Shown here piece after piece: positions 52,501 to 58,538 of a stretch of DNA of 64,000 bases. The notes under the pieces are model-generated. The model worked only from the letters and a program-made list of their open reading frames with translations, was not told the origin of the DNA and did not search any database. The translations under genes and the position numbers were made by a program. Location of the stretch: positions 1 to 64,000 of the forward strand of contig JAYSZI010000071.1 in the NCBI GenBank assembly GCA_043738095.1. Direction: 5' to 3'. Source of the DNA: Lysobacter_K sp043738095. Lineage in GTDB: Bacteria > Pseudomonadota > Gammaproteobacteria > Xanthomonadales > Xanthomonadaceae. Each line of letters opens with the position of its first letter. Positions within the stretch are counted from its first letter, which is position 1.

Positions 52501-52653
52501 CGGCACCAGATAGCCGGGTACCACCAGTCCGGCCATCGTGGTGCCGAAGCGCAGATTCAGCGCGGTGATCACGCACAGGCCGACCCACACCGTGGTGATT
52601 ACGGAACTATCGAGCGCCTGAGCGGGGAATATCGGCAGGACCATGCCGATCAA
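49528..52653 (-). CDS. CapC/PgsC-like membrane protein with internal duplication and large soluble tail
   Basis: 1041 residues against ~150 for ordinary CapC. The N-terminal ~370 residues contain two copies of the CapC unit. Unit 1 has NLRFG, AGLVVPGYLVPLLLL (42-55) and FGRDRFFALLLVSVFVRVV (91-109); unit 2 has NLHYG, SGILIPALLALQW (228-240) and MEGSRLLLLFFTVGYVYKLL (274-293). CapC partners CapB in poly-gamma-glutamate synthesis. The remaining ~660 residues are non-membrane, presumably periplasmic; around residues 740-925 they align by eye with the lipoprotein hydrolase encoded two genes downstream, with its His/Glu residues replaced. The start is TTG (52653, overlapping the sensor stop as TTGA) or ATG at 52644. 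Confidence 0.8.
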   Translation of the reverse strand: MIGMVLPIFPAQALDSSVITTVWVGLCVITALNLRFGTTMAGLVVPGYLVPLLLLKPASAFVIWGESIATYLLARLLADQLMRRTGSCTMFGRDRFFALLLVSVFVRVVSDGWILPALGRHLTQAGLIFDYHNNLYSFGLVIIALTANQMWNGGMVRGMGTFVLYVSLTYVIVRGLLIPFTNFDIAGLGFLYEGIASDILASPKAYLILLTTAFIASRMNLHYGWEFSGILIPALLALQWFQPTKLLISLLEAALIFALGSAALHLPIFRRMNMEGSRLLLLFFTVGYVYKLLLGFVLTWAAPSVKTSDFFAFGYLLSTLLAVKMHQKQITWQLSRTTVQTSLMGLVIASLAGYLLTVAWPATGRADVDVTRVFETVPAGAPLPEQLAAHRRALYASEGERTPLMFTPAELRDFDEGLRALLDYRDGSRPARLDQARMAIARAGFALDRAGDWLVVRDANPARGGGLYAVNLRPRTSLQVAAPAPLDEPGTFEAALHLAFADGHATFASAGTRRGRLPEGRSNVLRNSELPFARFHALAGEPGVLHVRGLGSARGVDPPAQLWIQRALPPGLNLEALAARTGPVNARFGRRAAANPLRDATGAPFAELLLGRAARLRMVARTLGGRDMETVTEQQRVDGYLYAWLVARRDAISAAGSGRFEPPQLGDLLYLQSEVIEPLHAVAAHWRTHRDLDAVRAIHSAATTLGYGVVLHRHQSSGVEHAILAEAEGGRRQWGTVVVRLGDASPYLVEIPRPRSERQTLEYGTRLFARLGARALLIAGAHYAVRPDGRGDVLDAANPLTAFNVAHQVLVTMMRPAAWILQVRGRVERDPRPAPDVVASFVGKPAAVNDAPRVRALLDVLRDEADTVALAGTGEMARRREAGADAQAAFVRALDGPRFVILSVSAPARRAYRDPLIQDPDSGRFAAAGVPTVRADVALRLAAERFAAPPGAQTRALVDAYVRSQNVVALAQARAGVASMERVLDPASGRAYLRLGVADGRASAWRLIEPGAAGVRVAATPAARQSFAVEGRAWLMAGSAR

Positions 52654-55208
52654 TGCGCTCGCGGAATGGTCAGAAGCGCCTGGTAGCCTTTGCCGAGCTC
52701 GGCCTCCAGCTGGAAGCGAATACTGCCATCGACGCCAGCAGCGGCATGCGCGAGCCGTTCGAGCGGCGATGCCTCCTGCTTCAGCGGCGCTTCGATGCGG
52801 TCTCGCAATACGTCTTGCACGTGCCAGTCCGGCATGCCGTAGCCGTCGTTAACGATCCGCAACTGCACGGCCGAGCCGGCCTGCTGCGCGCTGGCGATCT
52901 CGAGCGTGCTGCCAGGCGCGGCATCGTCCAGCAGCAGGGCGACCACGCAGCGCAGCAAATGGGCGAGGGGCTCCTCGTCCGCGGCTACTGCGGGAACACT
53001 GCGCTGCGGCAATTGGATTTCGACTCTCTTTTCACGCGCTTGGCTCGCGAGTCCCTGGCGGATGCGTCGTAGGAGCTGCTGTAGATCCAGCCACCCTGGG
53101 TCGCCCGCGTCTCGTCCGAGGGAAGCTGTGCTCTGACGCAGCAGCTGACCTGCATCGTTGAGGCCGCTAGCCACCAAGTCCGTTAGGTGCTCGTGCGACT
53201 TCTCGCTCAACCCGAGCGAGTCCAAGGACCTCGCGATCCCGTCGAGCATCACCTGCGACCGGCGTGCGTACTGCGCGACTGTCTGGCCCATCCGGGAAGC
53301 GTCTTCGGCGCTTCGCAGGTCCGGGACGATTTCGACAATCATCCCGAGCAGATCAAATGGGGAGCGGGCGACGTCAGGGTGATCCAAGACGCGGCGCAGG
53401 ATGGGCCTCAGCACCAGCGCTAGCGGCGTCTCATTCTCGGCGACGGGGATCGGCAGCCTCGCCTCCGTGCCAGTCCCCAGCATGGCGTGCCGTAGCGTCT
53501 GCTTCGCTGTGGAGGGCGTCAGGCCGCACTCCTTTTCGAGCAGTCCGGTGACTGACAGTGACATCAGCGGTTGCTCGATCGCCTCTGCGAATTGCTCGAA
53601 CGCAGGGTTGGCGAACTGCACCCGGCCCAGGAGATCGCAAACCGCGATGGGGTGGCCGATGGCGGCAAAGACGTCGCGGTGGGCAGCGAGCTGTTCACGC
53701 GCCTGGTTTGCTCCATCGAGCAGGCGGCCACGCAGGCGCTCGAGCGTGGGCCAGCGGCGCGCCGCCTGATCGCTGGGCGCGTTGGCCTCACCCGCGCGTA
53801 GAACGAGCTTGGCGATCTCGCTCGCATATCGCCCACCTTCGAGCGCCAGTGTGTCTACCGAAGCGCCCGGCGGAGATGCCACGCTGAAGGCCCAGAATCC
53901 GACCAGCTGGTCCGCCGCAATGAGCGGCGTGATTAGATCGACGACGCCTGCTTCCGCTGGCAAGAACGGGCGCGAGGGGGGCGTCGGGAGTTCCCTTGCC
54001 AAGGCGGTGGAATAGGGCGCGCGTCGGTAGTCGCGACGCTTCTCGATGATATCGGCAGGCGTGCAGCCGAACGCGACGGCGGGTCGGATGTGAGTGGTCC
54101 CCAACGGCAACTCGAGCATCACACTGCGGCGCAGGTCGAAGAGCTCCGTCACGAAACGGTTGGCGTGCTCCCACACCAGGCCAGTCGGAAGCTCGAAGCC
54201 CTGACCGAAGGGTTGTCCCACCAACCCGGTAAGGCGGTGATCGATGTCGACGAGGGTCTGCCCGAGGGCGCGATTTCGCCGCAAGAGTGCGCGCAGTGCG
54301 AAAGCTGCGATCGCGATTACGCTTGCGGTACCCGGAACGTACATTCGCCCAACATGCAGCGCGACACCTAGCACGAGAAGCAAAGGCACTAAAGACAACA
54401 GCGTTACGGTGAGCGTCACCCGATAGCTCGACCGGCGCAGCAACAGGTGCAGCAGCAAGGTCGCCAGGGCGGCGGCCAGCACGTCTACGCCAGGCCGCGC
54501 CCATCGGATAGCGCGCCCGCGCACGAGCGCGTCGAGCGCCATTGCGTAGATAACGGATGGTTCGAGTAGCCCGTCCGTTGCGTACAGCGGCGTGACGTGG
54601 GAGAGGGCGTCAGGCGCGGGCACCCGCAGCACGATTCGGCCGCCGACCGCTATGGCCAAAGCCGTGGGGCCCGGGAGCGATGCAGCGTCTAAACGTGGGA
54701 TGGACGTACTGGTGCGCACGGTGAAGTCTGGCGAGAGCAGCGTGCCCGCGGGCACTTGCAGTCCGGCGGCGGCGGCGACTTGCGCCAGTGGGCAGGGCCT
54801 ACCGTCGGCATCGCGAAGGCGCAGCACACGTACGACGCCATCGGGCGCCGGCGGCAGGCAGCGCGTCGCATCGGTGGCGACGAAGCGCTGGCCAGCGCCA
54901 AAGGTTCCCAAGCCGGCGGTGTCGAGATCGATTACACGCGTGGCACCCGCGTGACGCCACGTGTCCACAGGCAGCGCTGGTCCACGCTTATTCGTGCGCA
55001 CGATAGCCACGGCTGCCGGCGGTTCACTCGGCAGTGCGCGGATCGCCAAGTCGAACAGGCGGCCGTCGAAAGGTGCCAGCCAGCCCCACAGCGACGCCAG
55101 CGACAGCACTGTCCAGAACCCGGCCAAGGCAAGGATGTCTCGGGGACCAATGCGTTGCCAGAAGAAGGCACGCCATCTCCGCGACTGCGTGGAAGGGAGT
55201 GCGGTCAT
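52650..55208 (-). CDS. CHASE2-PAS sensor protein with degenerate histidine-kinase core
   Basis: 852 residues. The first helix (LALAGFWTVLSLASLWGWL), a periplasmic CHASE2-like sensor (FDLAIRALPSEPPAAVAIVRTNK, then GATRVIDLD) and three further helices (~243-310) give the usual CHASE2 layout. A GAF-like region precedes a PAS domain near 505-560 (AIGHPIAVCDLLGRVQFANPAFEQF). The end has a GHKL ATPase-like fold, but the N box is poor, the G1 box reads VNDGYGM (Asn where Asp is expected, near 787), no G2 GxGLG is seen, and no standard H box. It is first in the operon, so it probably senses envelope state and controls the synthase, perhaps non-catalytically. Confidence 0.78.
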   Translation of the reverse strand: MTALPSTQSRRWRAFFWQRIGPRDILALAGFWTVLSLASLWGWLAPFDGRLFDLAIRALPSEPPAAVAIVRTNKRGPALPVDTWRHAGATRVIDLDTAGLGTFGAGQRFVATDATRCLPPAPDGVVRVLRLRDADGRPCPLAQVAAAAGLQVPAGTLLSPDFTVRTSTSIPRLDAASLPGPTALAIAVGGRIVLRVPAPDALSHVTPLYATDGLLEPSVIYAMALDALVRGRAIRWARPGVDVLAAALATLLLHLLLRRSSYRVTLTVTLLSLVPLLLVLGVALHVGRMYVPGTASVIAIAAFALRALLRRNRALGQTLVDIDHRLTGLVGQPFGQGFELPTGLVWEHANRFVTELFDLRRSVMLELPLGTTHIRPAVAFGCTPADIIEKRRDYRRAPYSTALARELPTPPSRPFLPAEAGVVDLITPLIAADQLVGFWAFSVASPPGASVDTLALEGGRYASEIAKLVLRAGEANAPSDQAARRWPTLERLRGRLLDGANQAREQLAAHRDVFAAIGHPIAVCDLLGRVQFANPAFEQFAEAIEQPLMSLSVTGLLEKECGLTPSTAKQTLRHAMLGTGTEARLPIPVAENETPLALVLRPILRRVLDHPDVARSPFDLLGMIVEIVPDLRSAEDASRMGQTVAQYARRSQVMLDGIARSLDSLGLSEKSHEHLTDLVASGLNDAGQLLRQSTASLGRDAGDPGWLDLQQLLRRIRQGLASQAREKRVEIQLPQRSVPAVAADEEPLAHLLRCVVALLLDDAAPGSTLEIASAQQAGSAVQLRIVNDGYGMPDWHVQDVLRDRIEAPLKQEASPLERLAHAAAGVDGSIRFQLEAELGKGYQALLTIPRAH

Positions 55209-55243
55209 GCCATGGAAGGTCGTAGTACGCCGGTTGGTTGAAC

Positions 55244-55255
55244 GGTAACGTTACC
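55244..55255. promoter_or_regulatory. 12-base palindrome upstream of the polymer operon
   Basis: GGTAACGTTACC is self-complementary and lies 36 bases ahead of the first gene's start codon at 55208. Its position fits a transcription-factor operator for the six-gene operon. No repressor gene lies beside it apart from the GacA-like regulator at 56013. Confidence 0.4.
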
Positions 55256-56012
55256 CCAAGCGTTGCGAACGCCGTGAACTGATGCGGCGTCTGAAACCGC
55301 ATGGCGCCTGTTTCGAGTCTCTCGGTGGACAGCGTTCTGTACACCGAAGCTAGGATCGGCCGACACACACGTGCGTGCCGACTCGATGGTCTACTCAGAG
55401 GCCCGCAGCGCGACCGGGATGAGGGCCTGCCAAGCTAACCGCCGGATGGGGGCCGCAGCGCGACGTGTGAGTCAGCACGTGTGGCGGGCAAAAGGCAAGT
55501 GTGTCAGGCAAGGTAACCGCTTGCGCACCTACGACCCGGTGAGGGCTTGGGGCTTGCCGCGACAGGCGGCCATCGGCGAGACGGGAATGCGAGGTTTGGA
55601 TGGACGGCCGCGTCGGACCTACGCCAAGCGTGACATTGCCGGAGGCGTGTCGCGAGGCTCTGGTCTCCGGAGTGCTCAGTGCTTGGCGGGATAGGCGTCG
55701 CGTCGTATGGGCAGTCCAAAAACAGGGCGCGATCCTTTCTTTAACGTTTTTCTATCCGGCCAGCCTAGATGGAAACGAAACAGACCGGTGAGCTTCCGGC
55801 GACGTAAAGGGCTGGAGACCCCTTCCCTCAGAGGTTTCGTGAGCTTGGTCGCCCAGGCGCGGGCGAACACTCACTCCATCAATGGCAAAGTCCCCAGACA
55901 TGCGGGCTTTTTCATTTGCGGGTCCTAATCCAGGTAAAGCGCTTGGTTGCAGTCACCTACGCCCCCGGTTAGCCTCGGCCGCCATGGAGAGGTTTAAGCG
56001 AGGGGAAAGGGA
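55256..56012. other. divergent intergenic region between the polymer operon and the response regulator
   Basis: About 760 bases with no convincing gene. It should carry the promoters of both flanking units. A weak plus-strand hairpin with U tract lies near 55890-55912 (AAAGTCC/GGGCTTT, then TTC), possibly the end of a small RNA; no start for such an RNA is visible. The GacA-type TGTAAG...CTTACA element was looked for and not found. Confidence 0.4.
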
Positions 56013-56660
56013 ATGACCATTCGGGTATTCATCGTGGACGACCATGCTTTGGTGCGCACGGGCATGCGCATGATCTTGTCGGGCGAGATCGACATCGAGG
56101 TCGTTGGCGAAGCCGAGTCCGGGGAGCTGGCGTTGCCGCTCATTCGGAAGCTCACGCCGGACATCGTGCTGTGCGACTTGCACCTGCCTGGCGTCAGCGG
56201 CTTGGAAGTCACCGAGCGCATCGTCAAGGGCCCGCACGAGACGCGCGTGATCATCGTGTCGGTGCTCGAGGACGGACCGATGCCCAAGCGTTTGTTGGAA
56301 GCGGGCGCATCGGGTTATGTCGGCAAGGGCGGCGATGCGAGCGAGCTGCTGCGTGCGGTGCGCGATGTCGCCCGGGGTAAACGCTACTTGTCCAGCGCCA
56401 TTGCGCAGAACCTGGCTCTCTCGGGCATCGATGGAGGCCAGACACCGTTCGACGAGCTGACTTCGCGCGAGACTGAAATCGCGTTGTTACTGGTGCAAGG
56501 CTTGCGTCAGGAAGAGATCGCCAAGCGTCTTAGCCTGAGTGCCAAGACGGTCAACACGCATAAAACTCGGCTGTTCGAGAAGCTGGGGATCGGCGACAGC
56601 ATCGCTTTGGCGAGGCTGGTCAGCCAGTACGGCTTGGCCGATCCGGCGTTGGCGGTCTAG
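56013..56660 (+). CDS. gacA: GacA/UvrY-like response regulator (NarL/FixJ family)
   Basis: 215 residues. The receiver domain has VDDH (residues 8-11), Asp55 in VLCDLHLPG as phospho-acceptor, and GYVGKGGDASELLRAV. A LuxR-type helix-turn-helix follows (LTSRETEIALLLVQGLRQEEIAKRLSLSAKTVNTHKTRLFEKLGI). Length and the PKRLLEAGASGYVGKG and GKRYLSSAIAQNLAL segments match GacA/UvrY proteins that drive RsmY/Z-type small RNAs and exopolymer production. It is preceded by a GAGGGGAAAGG ribosome-binding site. In many relatives uvrC and pgsA follow; here they do not. It lies 800 bases divergent from the CHASE2 sensor; a functional link is speculative. Confidence 0.88.
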   Translation: MTIRVFIVDDHALVRTGMRMILSGEIDIEVVGEAESGELALPLIRKLTPDIVLCDLHLPGVSGLEVTERIVKGPHETRVIIVSVLEDGPMPKRLLEAGASGYVGKGGDASELLRAVRDVARGKRYLSSAIAQNLALSGIDGGQTPFDELTSRETEIALLLVQGLRQEEIAKRLSLSAKTVNTHKTRLFEKLGIGDSIALARLVSQYGLADPALAV

Positions 56661-56697
56661 CCTGAGCTAACCGCGCTACTGGACATGGGGTGCTGAA

Positions 56698-57119
56698 ATG
56701 AACGAACCCATCGAAAATCGAGCGGCCATATTCCTCGCGCCAGGCGAGGGGCGGGCGTACCCCATGGGCCGCATCTCCGCGTTGTTCAAAGCGGACGCGC
56801 CGAAACTGCGAACCGCTATTCCATCTCCGAATGGTGGCTTCAGCCCAACACGCAAGGCCCGGGCGCACATTCGTACCCCGAAGACGATGTCTTCTATGTG
56901 CTCGATGGAGTCATGAGCTTCCTCGTCGGCGACCGCTAGATCGACGCGCCACAAGGGTCATTTGTGCTGGCACCGGGTGGGTTCACGCATGATTTCTAGA
57001 ACCGCGGCGCTGTTTGTGCAGGGGTGCTAAATTTTTCGGCGCCTGGGGATTTCGAGCCGCACATGCCTGACATTGTGGAGTGGTTTGAAAAAAACCCTCC
57101 GGGCAGGGCAGGCGGCTGA
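56698..57119 (+). pseudogene. cupin-domain protein, pseudogene with one frameshift and two stop codons
   Basis: The ATG at 56698 opens MNEPIENRAAIFLAPGEGRAYPMGRISALFKAD, then the frame shifts near 56797. The second frame reads YSISEWWLQPNTQGPGAHSYPEDDVFYVLDGVMSFLVGDR with cupin metal-site spacing (H...E), a TAG, IDAPQGSFVLAPGGFTHDF, another TAG, and NRGAVCAGVLNFSAPG to a final TGA at 57117-57119. The stops look like point changes of TGG and of GAG. It is clearly a decayed small cupin. Confidence 0.85.
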
Positions 57120-57231
57120 TCCCTGCCGACCTGCGTGGTGGATGCAAACATGGCCGGCCCTTATCGCCATGTTTGCTGTAACGAAGCGGGCTCGGCTTGA
57201 ATGAATTTTGGGCCCGGCCTGCGGTGCCCTA

Positions 57232-57606
57232 TCAATCGAAGAAGTCAAAGATGGAGACGTCCAAGTCTGGAAAGTCCAGCCAGGACAGATCAAAGTCAAA
57301 CCAGTCGGATGAGCCATCGCTTGCCACTGAAAGGAGCATCTCTGCCTTCATGGCAATGTAGTCACAACCTTCGCCTGCTGTTGCGTGAAGCCGATCAAAG
57401 TCCGAGTGCGAATTGAACATGGCGTGAGACCAGCAAGCCACGTCAATGCTCACGCCAGCACGACGGTTGGACTCCCGTACTTGCTCTACGGTGTAGAACT
57501 TTCGCTTACCGCAGTTACGAAGCAAGTCGTCTCCCACTCGCTTGGCCTGGAGCCTCTTGTCGGCCGGACTGATTGTGCAAGGGGCCGGTTGTGCAACGAC
57601 ACTCAT
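57232..57606 (-). CDS. conserved hypothetical protein (DUF6559-like)
   Basis: 124 residues. The ordering LQAKRVGDDLLRNCGKRKFYTVEQV, DVACWSHAMFNSHSDFDRLHA, CDYIAMKAEMLLSV, and an acidic end with repeated Phe-Asp (SSDWFDFDLSWLDFPDLDVSIFDFFD) recalls a family of small proteins found in Pseudomonas and Xanthomonadales (DUF6559 from memory). No membrane segment; role unknown. It ends on the strand opposite the cupin remnant. Confidence 0.7.
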   Translation of the reverse strand: MSVVAQPAPCTISPADKRLQAKRVGDDLLRNCGKRKFYTVEQVRESNRRAGVSIDVACWSHAMFNSHSDFDRLHATAGEGCDYIAMKAEMLLSVASDGSSDWFDFDLSWLDFPDLDVSIFDFFD

Positions 57607-57672
57607 ACAGACTCCAATGTTGTGTAGCGCCTAATGCCTGAAGCAAGTTCGGATTGAATGAACTGATAGGCG

Positions 57673-58038
57673 CTACGGCCCGAATAGCTCGAGCCACTGT
57701 TCTAACTCTTTGTTGCGCGATCGTGTTGCTTCCGCCAGACAGCTGTTGCGGATCAGAGGCTGCATTGAACCACCTTCAGCGTACGAGGACTCGAACTCGC
57801 ACGTCAGGTCCTTGGACTTGATCCATTGCAGCTGGACAGCCCGCACGCGGGCGCGCTGTTGCGGACTTAACACACCTAGCAAGCGTTGATATGTCTTGCC
57901 GATATCTCGCGTCGCTTTTTCTAGCTCGGTGGCAGAGCACATGTTCATTTCTAGCTGAGTCTGCGGATCTTCGCAGGCCGCGAAAGCTGGCGCCGAAAAG
58001 AACGCAAGTGTGGCGAGCAACATGAAACACACTTTCAT
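57673..58038 (-). CDS. LprI/DUF1311-family secreted protein
   Basis: 121 residues with a cleavable signal peptide (MKVCFMLLATLAFFSAPAFA). The mature part ACEDPQTQLEMNMCSATELEKATRDIGKTYQRLLGVL and the four spaced cysteines (CED, NMC, LTCEFE, NSCLAEATRSRNKELEQWL) match the DUF1311 fold of LprI-like lysozyme-inhibitor proteins; two disulphides are expected. The start at 58038 follows the signal peptide; an ATG 24 bases upstream is possible. Confidence 0.85.
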   Translation of the reverse strand: MKVCFMLLATLAFFSAPAFAACEDPQTQLEMNMCSATELEKATRDIGKTYQRLLGVLSPQQRARVRAVQLQWIKSKDLTCEFESSYAEGGSMQPLIRNSCLAEATRSRNKELEQWLELFGP

Positions 58039-58481
58039 TTTTCTTCCCTGTAGGCCTAACACTTGAATCGCGCTTCAACGTTTGATTTGCATCGCCACTT
58101 GATTGTGTCCTACTTCGGGCGTGGGGTCGTTAGTACGAATTGTTGAACCGGAATTGGTCACGAGCGGTCGCAGTGATCTTTAGGAAGCTGTGACTGCGGG
58201 AAGCTCGGTGTCAACGATGGGCTGTTCGCCCCCGTCGACGCAACAGCGATGCCGGGTCCGGTGATCGCTGTAGGACCGGGCTAGATGCCTTCTGGTTGGT
58301 CGGCGCCAGTGGCCGAGTGGATTGGGTTGCTCACTGCGATGACGCCGGTGGTAGATCTGTGCTCGAGGGCGCCGGCGCAGGCATTGGCTGTCCAAGTGCA
58401 GATCCGTTCGCCCGATCTTTGCCTCGCCCGAGCAATACGCGCGCCGCCTCCCGCTTTGCCGGGGTGAACGCCAGAACGAGG
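58039..58481. other. intergenic between lprI-like gene and rne, nothing recognised
   Basis: About 440 bases; no gene, no repeat. It contains the promoter side of the LprI-like gene and the 3' side of rne. Confidence 0.35.
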
Positions 58482-58505
58482 TTGGCCGCGATTTCTCGCG
58501 GCCAA
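58482..58505 (-). terminator. strong 3' hairpin of rne
   Basis: On the minus strand UUGGCCGCGA-GAAA-UCGCGGCCAA is a perfect ten-pair stem with GNRA loop, starting 33 bases after the rne stop. No U tract follows on this strand, so it may be a processing or stability hairpin or a weak terminator. Confidence 0.6.
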
Positions 58506-58538
58506 TCCTTTTACTCAAGCATCAGCGCGACCCCTCCG

